From assembly GCA_013791905.1 (NCBI GenBank), contig VMSX01000010.1:124001-188000 (forward strand): a stretch of 64,000 bases of DNA. Reading direction: 5' to 3'. A model generated the notes under the pieces. It was not told the DNA's origin. It made no database searches and saw nothing but the letters and a program-made list of their open reading frames with translations. Both the position numbers and the translations under genes were made by a program. Origin of the DNA: Rhodocyclaceae bacterium (GTDB lineage Bacteria > Pseudomonadota > Gammaproteobacteria > Burkholderiales > Rhodocyclaceae). Below, one piece after another: positions 8,843 through 16,053 of the stretch; positions within the stretch are counted from its first letter, which is position 1, and each line of letters begins with the position of its first letter.

Positions 8843-10390
8843 ATGTCCGCACCGCAATCAGCGCCCTCATCTGCTCCAATTCGCCAGGACGACTTCATCC
8901 AGTCGATTTTCGACGCCTTCCAGTTCATCAGCTACTACCACCCGCTCGACTACATTCAGGCGCTCGGCCGGGCCTATGAGCGCGAGGAAAGCCCCGCCGC
9001 GAAGGACGCCATCGCCCAGATCCTCACCAACAGCCGCATGTGCGCCGAGGGCAAGCGGCCGATCTGCCAGGATACCGGGATTGCCGTGGTGTTCCTCAAG
9101 ATCGGCATGCACGCGAAATGGGATGCCACACTGAGCATTCAGGAAATGGTCGATGAAGGCGTGCGGCGCGCCTACCTGCATCCCGACAACAAGCTGCGCG
9201 CCTCGGTGCTGCTCGATCCGGCCGGCAAGCGCATCAACAGCAAGGACAACACCCCCGCCGTCATCCATACCGAAATGGTCGCGGGCGACCAGGTCGAGGT
9301 GATCTGCGCGGCGAAGGGCGGCGGCTCGGAGAACAAGGCCAAGATGGTCATGCTGAATCCCTCGGATTCGATCGTCGACTGGGTGCTGAAAACCCTGCCG
9401 ACGATGGGCGCCGGCTGGTGCCCGCCGGGCATCCTCGGTGTCGGCATCGGCGGCACGCCGGAAAAAGCCATGTTGCTGGCGAAAGAATCACTGATGGCAC
9501 CGGTGGACATCCAGGATTTGATCAAGCGCGGCCCGGCAAATCGCATCGAGGAACTGCGCCTCGAACTCTACGAGAAGGTCAACGCGCTCGGCATCGGCGC
9601 GCAGGGTCTCGGCGGCCTGACCACCGTGCTCGACGTCAAGATCATGGATTACCCGACGCACGCCGCCAGCCTGCCGGTGGCGCTGATTCCCAACTGCGCG
9701 GCGACCCGCCACATCCATTTCCATCTCGATGGCTCCGGCCCGGCCAAGCTCACACCACCGCGCCTCGACCAATGGCCGCAAGTCGCCTGGGCGCCGAACA
9801 CGCAGACGTCGACGCGCGTCAATCTCGACACCCTCACGCCGGCCGACGTCGCTGCCTGGCAGCCGGGGCAGACCCTGCTGCTCAACGGCAAGATGTTCAC
9901 CGGCCGCGACGCTGCACACAAGCGCATCCAGGAGATGCTGCAGAAGGGCGAAAAGCTGCCGGTCGATTTCACCAATCGCGTCATTTATTACGTCGGCCCG
10001 GTCGACCCGGTGCGCGATGAAGCCGTCGGTCCCGCCGGACCGACCACCGCCACGCGCATGGACAAATTCGTCGAAATGATGCTGTCGCAAACCGGCCTCA
10101 TCTCCATGGTCGGCAAGGCGGAACGCGGACCAGCCGCCATCGAGTCGATCAAGCAGCACAAGTCGGCGTACCTGATGGCGGTCGGTGGTGCCGCCTATCT
10201 GGTCTCCAAGGCAATCAAGTCAGCCAAGGTGGTCGCCTTCGCCGACTTGGGCATGGAGGCCATCTACGAATTCGAGGTGGCCGACATGCCGGTCACCGTC
10301 GCCGTCGACTCCACCGGCACCTCGGTGCACAACACCGGGCCGCAGGAATGGCAGGCCAAGATCGGCAAAATTCCGGTGGTCGTGGCCTAA
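8843..10390 (+). CDS. fumarate hydratase class I, iron-sulfur type
   Basis: A 515-residue single-chain class I fumarase (N-terminal alpha-like and C-terminal beta-like parts fused) that interconverts fumarate and malate in the TCA cycle. The N-terminal part has RPICQDTGIAVVFLKIG and IICAAKGGGSENKAKM-type cluster-domain motifs. The C-terminal part has NGKMFTGRDAAHKRI, IYYVGPVDPV, GPTTATRMDKF and GGAAYLVSKAIKSAKVV. ATG at 8843 is chosen over the longer open frame, because the extension would run back through the upstream gene and GGGAG lies 8-12 bases before it. Confidence 0.93.
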   Translation: MSAPQSAPSSAPIRQDDFIQSIFDAFQFISYYHPLDYIQALGRAYEREESPAAKDAIAQILTNSRMCAEGKRPICQDTGIAVVFLKIGMHAKWDATLSIQEMVDEGVRRAYLHPDNKLRASVLLDPAGKRINSKDNTPAVIHTEMVAGDQVEVICAAKGGGSENKAKMVMLNPSDSIVDWVLKTLPTMGAGWCPPGILGVGIGGTPEKAMLLAKESLMAPVDIQDLIKRGPANRIEELRLELYEKVNALGIGAQGLGGLTTVLDVKIMDYPTHAASLPVALIPNCAATRHIHFHLDGSGPAKLTPPRLDQWPQVAWAPNTQTSTRVNLDTLTPADVAAWQPGQTLLLNGKMFTGRDAAHKRIQEMLQKGEKLPVDFTNRVIYYVGPVDPVRDEAVGPAGPTTATRMDKFVEMMLSQTGLISMVGKAERGPAAIESIKQHKSAYLMAVGGAAYLVSKAIKSAKVVAFADLGMEAIYEFEVADMPVTVAVDSTGTSVHNTGPQEWQAKIGKIPVVVA

Positions 10391-10416
10391 GCAGATCAGC
10401 TTATTCTTTCAGCCAA

Positions 10417-10440
10417 CGCCGTCCCACCAGCGCCGACTTT
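10417..10440 (-). repeat. family-A repeat, 24-nt copy in the fumarase-retropepsin spacer
   Basis: It differs from the family consensus at one position (CCCACCAG instead of CCCGCCAG). It ends 16 bases before the ATG of the retropepsin gene, occupying the place where its ribosome-binding site would lie. Confidence 0.85.
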
Positions 10441-10456
10441 TGCTTCCGACCAAGCG

Positions 10457-10939
10457 ATGAACCTCGCCAGCAAACACTACGTTGCCGGCCTGGTCTGGTG
10501 CATCCTCTTCGCCATTTTCTACTTCGTCATCGACGGGCAACTCGGCCCCAAGGTCGGCGTAGCTGAAAACGGTGCCACCAGCATCGAGATACCCCGTTCG
10601 CGCAACGGCCACTTTTATGTCGCCGGTGACATCAACGGCCAGCCGGTCACCTTCATGATCGACACCGGAGCCAGCACGGTCGCAATTGGCGCTGAAATGG
10701 CACAGCGCCTGAACCTGCCGCGCGGCAGGTCCACCACCCTGCAGACGGCCAACGGCATTGCCCTTGCCGAAGAAACCCAGGCGCAGGAACTCAGACTCGG
10801 CAGCATCGTCGTACGCGATGTACGCGTGATGGTCATGGCGAATCTGGGCACCGAAGCACTGCTGGGCCAGAATGTACTGCGCCATCTCGAGGTTGTCCAA
10901 ACCGCCGACACAATGCAACTGAAGGCGAAACCGCAGTGA
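10457..10939 (+). CDS. membrane-anchored retropepsin-like aspartic protease (clan AA)
   Basis: A 160-residue protein with one N-terminal membrane segment (YVAGLVWCILFAIFYFVI) and a periplasmic retropepsin-like domain: FMIDTGASTVAIG carries the catalytic DTGAS motif, followed by TANGIALAEE, LGSIVVRDVRVMV and LLGQNVLRHLEV. This corresponds to the bacterial TIGR02281 type of clan-AA protease. As for retroviral proteases, such short proteins would need to dimerise. It lies between two family-A copies and directly upstream of a family-B element. Confidence 0.88.
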   Translation: MNLASKHYVAGLVWCILFAIFYFVIDGQLGPKVGVAENGATSIEIPRSRNGHFYVAGDINGQPVTFMIDTGASTVAIGAEMAQRLNLPRGRSTTLQTANGIALAEETQAQELRLGSIVVRDVRVMVMANLGTEALLGQNVLRHLEVVQTADTMQLKAKPQ

Positions 10940-10952
10940 CCTACATGCCCTG

Positions 10953-10976
10953 CGCCGACCCACCAGCGCCGACTTT
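10953..10976 (-). repeat. family-A repeat, 24-nt copy after the retropepsin gene
   Basis: Two mismatches to the family consensus (CGCCGACCCACCAG then CGCCGACTTT). It begins 14 bases after the TGA of the retropepsin gene and lies 17 bases before a family-B element. Confidence 0.8.
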
Positions 10977-10993
10977 TGATGTGACACTCAAGA

Positions 10994-11138
10994 GTGTTTG
11001 CGCCGGGCCGCCCCAAGCAAACACGGCACGCGCCACAGGCGCAACCCGCTCCGCAGCCAATGCGGCAGCTCCCCGTAATATCCGCGCGCAGCGCGCACGA
11101 AATAACCCCCCGCGAGGGGGGTGAAGGGGGGCGGGTAA
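10994..11138 (+). repeat. family-B element 1 (stem GTGTTTGC)
   Basis: The head hairpin is GTGTTTGC (10994-11001), loop GCCGGGCCGCCCCAA (11002-11016), GCAAACAC (11017-11024). GGCACGCGCC and a C/G-rich tail CCCCCCGCGAGGGGGG follow. This is the only copy whose tail faces a start codon: it abuts murI, where GAAGGGGGG may act as the ribosome-binding site. Confidence 0.85.
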
Positions 11139-11142
11139 AAAA

Positions 11143-11925
11143 ATGATCGGCGTCTTCGATTCCGGCCTCGGCGGCCTTTCGGTACTGGCGGCCATCGCCA
11201 CTGCCCTGCCGCGCGCCGACCTGCTGTATCTGGCCGATTCCGCCCACGTCCCCTACGGCGACAAGCCCGACAGTTTCATCACCAGCCGGGTGCTCGCCAT
11301 CGGTCAGCATCTGGCGGATCAGGGCTGCACCCTCCTGGTCGTCGCCTGCAACACCGCCACCACGGCGGCCATCCAGGCCCTGCGCGATCATTTACCCGGC
11401 GTGCCGGTGGTGGGTGTTGAGCCGGGCGTCAAGCCGGCAGCGCAAGCCTCGCTGTCACGCCACATAGCCGTGCTGGTGACTGAGTCCACGGCGCGCAGCC
11501 AGCGCCTCGCTCAGTTGATCGAACGGCATGCCGCTGGCACCCGGGTCGATATCGTACCCTGCCCCGGCTGGGCCACCCACGTCGAAACATTGCAAGCGGA
11601 TACGCCAGAATTTCTCAAGGAAATCGCGGCGAAGATCGATCCGCTCGTTTCATCCGGCGTCGACCAGCTGGTGCTGGGCTGCACGCATTACGCCTTTCTG
11701 GCACCACTCATCGCCCCCCGCTTGCAGGCTCAGGCAGAGCTGGTGGATGTCGCCGCAGCAGTCGCGCGCCAGGTGGCGCGCCTCGGCGGGGCGCATGCCG
11801 ACGGTCAGGGGCAACTGATCCTGCTGGCCACCGCCAGTCCCGAGCGACTGCGCGCCGCACTGCCGGCATTGGGTCTGCACGCGCTGGCCGCACGCAGCAG
11901 CCCGGCGCAATTAGCTACTCTGTAA
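11143..11925 (+). CDS. murI: glutamate racemase
   Basis: A 260-residue enzyme that makes D-glutamate for peptidoglycan. It shows the start MIGVFDSGLGGLSVL, LADSAHVPYGDK, the first catalytic Cys in VVACNTATTAAI and the second in LGCTHYAFL. The start is at 11143 immediately after a family-B element. Its last 11 bases overlap the end of the convergent EamA gene. Confidence 0.96.
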   Translation: MIGVFDSGLGGLSVLAAIATALPRADLLYLADSAHVPYGDKPDSFITSRVLAIGQHLADQGCTLLVVACNTATTAAIQALRDHLPGVPVVGVEPGVKPAAQASLSRHIAVLVTESTARSQRLAQLIERHAAGTRVDIVPCPGWATHVETLQADTPEFLKEIAAKIDPLVSSGVDQLVLGCTHYAFLAPLIAPRLQAQAELVDVAAAVARQVARLGGAHADGQGQLILLATASPERLRAALPALGLHALAARSSPAQLATL

Positions 11926-12790
11926 CCACCCGGCGCGCGCCGTGCCGGGCGAGATAGACGATCGCCGCCAGGATCAATCCGCCGCCCACCACTTGCAGTT
12001 CGCTGACCACTTCACCCAGCACGATGGCGGCCAGGCCGATCGTGATCAGCGGCTCCAGTGTGGACAAAGTCGAGGCATCGGTTGCGCCAAGCTTTTCCAT
12101 GCCCTTGAGGAAACCCAGAATCGCCAGCAGGGTCGAGAAAATCGCAATCGCCAGCACCGCCAACCAGCCCGCGGATGTCGCCGGCGGCGCCAGACCGGCA
12201 TTGAACGCTGCCCCGCCATACACAGCAGCGGCGGCCAGCATCACCACCGTTGCGGCCGGCAGCGGCGGCACCCGCCGCATCACGCCTTCGCCGGCCAGGA
12301 TGTAGATCGAGTAGATCAGCGCGGTACCGATGCCCAGCACAACCCCCAGCGGCTCGCTGTTCAGGTCACCGCCGACCGTCAAGGCCGTGCCCGCCAGCGC
12401 CACGGCCACCGCCCAGCCGCGGCCGGGACCGATGCGCCGGCCAAAAAGCAGCGCCGACAGTAAGGTGACAATCGCCGGATAGAGGTAAAGCAAGAGGGCC
12501 ACGAGTCCGGCGCTGGCATGTTGCAGCGCGGAGAAATAGCAATAGGACTGTCCGACATAGCCCACGCCCCCCATGGCGAGGAGCCAGAGCAGATCGCGCC
12601 CGCGCGGCCAAGCCTGGCCGTGCGCCATGCCCCAGGCGGCCAGCAACAAACCGGCAAAGGTGAAGCGCAGGAACAACATGGTGGAAAGCGAAACGCCGTC
12701 CTGATAGGCCAGCTTGGCGAAAATCGCCATGGCGCCGAACCCCGCTGCCGACAAGACGATCCAGAACGTCCCGCTCCAACGGTCAGACAA
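11915..12790 (-). CDS. EamA/DMT-family transporter
   Basis: A 291-residue, ten-helix drug/metabolite transporter built of two EamA repeats. Visible features are WIVLSAAGFGAMAIFAKLAYQDGVSLSTMLFLRF in the first repeat, SLYxYPAIVTLLSALLFG-type helices, and LGATDASTLSTLEPLITIGLAAIVLGE in the second. Members of the family export metabolites or amino acids; the substrate cannot be told from sequence. It converges on murI with an 11-base overlap and is preceded by a family-B element. Confidence 0.9.
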   Translation of the reverse strand: MSDRWSGTFWIVLSAAGFGAMAIFAKLAYQDGVSLSTMLFLRFTFAGLLLAAWGMAHGQAWPRGRDLLWLLAMGGVGYVGQSYCYFSALQHASAGLVALLLYLYPAIVTLLSALLFGRRIGPGRGWAVAVALAGTALTVGGDLNSEPLGVVLGIGTALIYSIYILAGEGVMRRVPPLPAATVVMLAAAAVYGGAAFNAGLAPPATSAGWLAVLAIAIFSTLLAILGFLKGMEKLGATDASTLSTLEPLITIGLAAIVLGEVVSELQVVGGGLILAAIVYLARHGARRVVTE

Positions 12791-12807
12791 TTAATACCAC
12801 CCCAGCA

Positions 12808-12968
12808 GCCTTGCCGCCGGGCCGCCCCGCATTGGCCAATGAGGCAAGGCGACACGCGGCGCCAGCCGCAATCCGTACACAAGCATGAATGGGGGCGCCC
12901 CGTAACAAACGAGCGCAGCAAGTCAACAGTCACCCCTCCCGTGAGGGAGGGGCTGGGGGAGGGCGGGC
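12808..12968 (+). repeat. family-B element 2 (stem GCCTTGCC)
   Basis: GCCTTGCC (12808-12815) pairs with GGCAAGGC (12843-12850). The loop begins GCCGGGCCGCCCC and carries an extra ATTGGCCAAT palindrome. ACACGCGGCGCCAGCCGCAA, CCCCGTAACAAACGAG and the tail hairpin CCCCTCCCGTGAGGGAGGGG follow. The tail end abuts the stop of the minus-strand slyD-like gene. Confidence 0.88.
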
Positions 12969-12974
12969 CTCACC

Positions 12975-13457
12975 TTAGTGCAGATGCCCACCCTCGCCAT
13001 GCACGTGGCCATGTTCGATTTCTTCAGGGGTGGCGGCACGCACATCGCTGACGGTGCAGGAGAACACCAGCGCCATGCCGGCCAGCGGATGGTTGCCATC
13101 GACCACCACCTTGCCTTCGGCAATATCGGTGATGGTGAACAGCATGCCGTCCTCATCTTCCTTGCTGGAGGCGCGCTCGAACTGCATGCCGACCTCGATG
13201 TCTTCCGGGAACAGGTCGCGCGGTTCCATCATCACCAGTTCGGCGTCATATTCGCCAAAAGCCTCCTCCGGCTGCAGACGAATGTCTTTCTGAAAACCTG
13301 CCACCTGGCCGACCAGTTCCTCTTCGATTTTCTCGAAGATGCCACCATAACCGCCATGCAGATAGATCAAGGGATGCTCGCCCGCGTCGATGAGATTGCC
13401 GTCGCTATCCACGACGCTATAGGCCAGGGTAACTATTGTATGTTTGTCGATTTGCAT
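12975..13457 (-). CDS. slyD: FKBP-type peptidyl-prolyl isomerase, SlyD-like
   Basis: A 160-residue protein of the SlyD type: MQIDKHTIVTLAYSVVDSDGNLID, an FKBP core interrupted by the insert-in-flap chaperone domain (PEEAFGEYDAELVMMEPRDLFPEDIEVGMQF), then VVVDGNHPLAGMALVFSCTVSDVR and a short His-rich tail (HGHVHGEGGHLH). It catalyses proline isomerisation, and the His tail resembles the nickel-binding tail of SlyD. The tail is short, so a metal-chaperone role is less certain. Flanked on both sides by family-B elements. Confidence 0.9.
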   Translation of the reverse strand: MQIDKHTIVTLAYSVVDSDGNLIDAGEHPLIYLHGGYGGIFEKIEEELVGQVAGFQKDIRLQPEEAFGEYDAELVMMEPRDLFPEDIEVGMQFERASSKEDEDGMLFTITDIAEGKVVVDGNHPLAGMALVFSCTVSDVRAATPEEIEHGHVHGEGGHLH

Positions 13458-13490
13458 AAGAAACTCCTACTGGGAATGATTGCCGGACTA

Positions 13491-13585
13491 GTCGCCCGCC
13501 GGGCCGCCCCAAGGGCGGCGACGTCCCCCTGTCACCGCTTCGGGTGATTTCATGGGGGGCAGCGAACGAATGTGAGCGCGGGGGG
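13491..13585 (+). repeat. family-B element 3 (stem GTCGCC, subtype 2 tail)
   Basis: GTCGCC (13491-13496) pairs with GGCGAC (13517-13522) around the GCCGGGCCGCCCCAA loop core. The tail is GGGGGGCAGCGAACG followed by GAGCGCGGGGGGCCAACTA. The same tail type occurs only in the copy at 24406. It abuts the stop of the minus-strand bcp gene. Confidence 0.82.
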
Positions 13586-13589
13586 CCAA

Positions 13590-14060
13590 CTATTTGCCAA
13601 GCTGCTTGACGAGTTGAAAGATTTCAGCGGCGTGGCCTTTGGGCTTCACGTCGGAAACGATATGGCGAATGATGCCCTGCTTGTCGATGACGAAGGTGGA
13701 GCGGGTCAGGCAAAGTTTCTTGTGCCCCTCATGTTCGCGATAGTGCATCACACCGAATTTGTGGCTCACCTCGGCATCCGCGTCCGACAGCAGGCGTACC
13801 GACAAGCCATGTTTGTCACGGAAATCGGCATGCACCAGGCAATCGTCACGCGATATGCCGATCACGGCACAACCGTGGCGATTGAACTCGCTCTCATGGT
13901 CGGAAAAGTCGATGGCCTCGAGGGTGCAATAAGGCGTGTCGTCCTTCGGATAAAAGAACAGCACGACGTGCTGCTGGCCCAGCAGTGACGCGGAATCAAA
14001 CATTTCCATGTCCGCATCTGGCAGGGTGAAGTGAGGCGCGGGTTGACCTTCGTGAAGCAT
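13590..14060 (-). CDS. bcp: thioredoxin-dependent peroxiredoxin, Bcp/PrxQ type
   Basis: A 156-residue peroxiredoxin: MLHEGQPAPHFTLPDADM, peroxidatic Cys in FFYPKDDTPYCTLEAIDF, then GCAVIGISRDD, FRDKHGLSVRLLSDADAEV and STFVIDKQGIIRHIV. It reduces hydroperoxides in the cytoplasm. No second Cys sits five residues after the peroxidatic Cys, so it looks 1-Cys-like or uses another thiol. The start at 14060 is preferred over 14129 because it matches the family N-terminus. Confidence 0.92.
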   Translation of the reverse strand: MLHEGQPAPHFTLPDADMEMFDSASLLGQQHVVLFFYPKDDTPYCTLEAIDFSDHESEFNRHGCAVIGISRDDCLVHADFRDKHGLSVRLLSDADAEVSHKFGVMHYREHEGHKKLCLTRSTFVIDKQGIIRHIVSDVKPKGHAAEIFQLVKQLGK

Positions 14061-14180
14061 CGGTATCTTTCGGAAATCGGTGCCTAATTCTAACCGACTG
14101 ACCGAGTGTCGCAACGCCAAGCGCGCCATTCCGCTTGGCGCAAAGGGGCTATTTACCCTGATCGCTCTGCGTGCTTGGCG

Positions 14181-16010
14181 TTATAACAGATCGCCTTGCC
14201 GATTGGCCGCATGCTGGAGCGGCGCATAAATGCGATAGGCATTACGCCCGCCCGTCTTGGCGGCATACATGGCGCTGTCGGCATTGCGCAGCAGTTGCTC
14301 GCTGTCCTGACCATGTTGCGGGTAAAGCGCGATACCAACGCAGCCGGAAATACTCGCCGTGCCGGCATCCAGATGGTACGGTTCGGCCAGCAGTTGTACC
14401 GCACGGCGGGCGACCTGTTCGGCCTCATCTTCGCTCGCCATGTCGGACAGGATGATGGCGAATTCATCGCCGCCCAGTCGCGCCACGGTATCGGATTCGC
14501 GCACGCAACTGGTCAGACGCCGCGCCGCCTCGATCAGCAATTGATCACCCGCCATGTGTCCCAGCGTGTCATTCACCTCCTTGAAGCGATCGAGGTCGAC
14601 CTGCAGCAGCGCAAAAATACGGTGGTAGCGCTTGGCCTGGTTGAAGGTGGACTGCAGGCGGTCGTAGAACAAGCTGCGGTTGGGCAGGTCGGTCAGCGCG
14701 TCGTGATGCGCCCGGTGGCGCAGCAAATCTTCGTCTGCCTTGCGGCGCGTGATGTCATGGAAAATGGCGAGATACTGACCGGCGCCCGGCCCGGAACCCC
14801 GTCTGTCGGCGATCTTCGAGATCGACAGCCACTCGACATAGATATCGCCATCTTTATGGCGATTCCAGATTTCGCCTTCCCAATGGCCGTGTTCCTCTAG
14901 CGCCGCCCACATTTCGGCATAAAACTCCGCGTTGTGGCGACCAGATTTCAGCAGACCCGGATCCTTGCCCATCACCTCGCTAACCCCATAGCCGGTGACC
15001 GCGCTAAAGGCTGGATTGACGCGAACGATGTGGTTGTCGGCATCGGTGACGATAATTGCCTCGGCGGCACTCTCGAATACTGCGCCGGCAATGCGCAACT
15101 CATCCTCGCGCTGGCGGCGCTCCAGCACCTCGAGGTGAAGATCGGCGTTGCTTTCCTTGAGTTCGCGCGTGCGCTCGGCGATGATGCCCTCCTGCGTGCT
15201 CGCGAGACGTTGCAGAATGAGGTAATGACGTCTGGCGCGGCTCACCATCAGGTGCAGCAGTGCGCTGGTGACAATGAAGCTGGCCAGCACAACGAGCAAA
15301 ACACCCTTGCGCTCCTGGTCGCGCACCGCCAGCAGGTCTGTGGCTGGCATGCTCACCGAAATGCCACCACGGATGTCGCCAACCTTATAACCCAGCTTTT
15401 CGTGGCAGACGATGCAGGACGGCTTGATGTACAGAGGTGCCATGTAACGGTATGTCGGTTGTACCTTGCCGTCGAAGGCAAAATCCCCGACGTAGCTGAT
15501 GCGCTCCGTTTGTTTGTCTTCACCAAACAATCTCAGCGTCTCGGCTTCCCACGGGTCGGGCACATTGCTGGGACGCATGGGCTTCAGGCTGGTGATGTGG
15601 AAGCGCGCCCCCGAGGTTTTTTCTGCCAGTTCGGCGATCTGCCGGGTCATGTAGGACGGATTGATCATCGTCAGTTCGCGCCCCTCGATGGTCGTCTGAT
15701 CCCGCTTGGGGTGAATCAGATAGGGGTTGGGCTGGAGCTGCTCGGTAACCGGCACATAAACGCCGTCGTGGTTGGCATTCCAGTCGCGCGTCAGTTCGAT
15801 CAGGATGAACAATTCGCGACCGCGTTCTCTGGCGATGGCATCGGTGTTTTCACCAATCCGCCGCCACTCGTAAGACCCCAGCGCCAGGAAGAAAAGCGCC
15901 GCCACCAAGTACAACACCATCAGCACGCTGCGGTAATTACTCAATAAACGAACCCACCCGACAGAACCAGACCGGAGCACTTCTCCACTTGGGGAGGAAG
16001 TCAATTTCAT
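14181..16010 (-). CDS. membrane diguanylate cyclase with c-type-haem DUF3365-like sensor and PAS domain
   Basis: A 609-residue protein. A transmembrane helix (VLMVLYLVAALFFLALGSYEW) precedes a periplasmic DUF3365/Tll0287-like domain containing CIVCHEK near residue 197, a CxxCH covalent-haem motif. A second helix (GVLLVVLASFIVTSALLHLMV), a PAS domain (AIIVTDADNHIVRVNPAFSAVTGYG) and a GGDEF domain follow. Near 512 the sequence VRESDTVARLGGDEF shows both an RxxD inhibitory site and an intact active site, so it should make c-di-GMP under feedback control. Redox or gas sensing through the haem is an inference. It stands alone between bcp and the permease gene. Confidence 0.92.
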   Translation of the reverse strand: MKLTSSPSGEVLRSGSVGWVRLLSNYRSVLMVLYLVAALFFLALGSYEWRRIGENTDAIARERGRELFILIELTRDWNANHDGVYVPVTEQLQPNPYLIHPKRDQTTIEGRELTMINPSYMTRQIAELAEKTSGARFHITSLKPMRPSNVPDPWEAETLRLFGEDKQTERISYVGDFAFDGKVQPTYRYMAPLYIKPSCIVCHEKLGYKVGDIRGGISVSMPATDLLAVRDQERKGVLLVVLASFIVTSALLHLMVSRARRHYLILQRLASTQEGIIAERTRELKESNADLHLEVLERRQREDELRIAGAVFESAAEAIIVTDADNHIVRVNPAFSAVTGYGVSEVMGKDPGLLKSGRHNAEFYAEMWAALEEHGHWEGEIWNRHKDGDIYVEWLSISKIADRRGSGPGAGQYLAIFHDITRRKADEDLLRHRAHHDALTDLPNRSLFYDRLQSTFNQAKRYHRIFALLQVDLDRFKEVNDTLGHMAGDQLLIEAARRLTSCVRESDTVARLGGDEFAIILSDMASEDEAEQVARRAVQLLAEPYHLDAGTASISGCVGIALYPQHGQDSEQLLRNADSAMYAAKTGGRNAYRIYAPLQHAANRQGDLL

Positions 16011-16053
16011 ATGAATATTATGGTACAGAAAACAGGATAATGCTTGCGCCAGA

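Noticed and set aside
10553-10600. KVGVAENGAT in the retropepsin gene as a further expanded family-A copy
   Set aside because: Only the first ten bases resemble the unit, and the expected GGGACGGCG end is missing. Chance similarity is possible.
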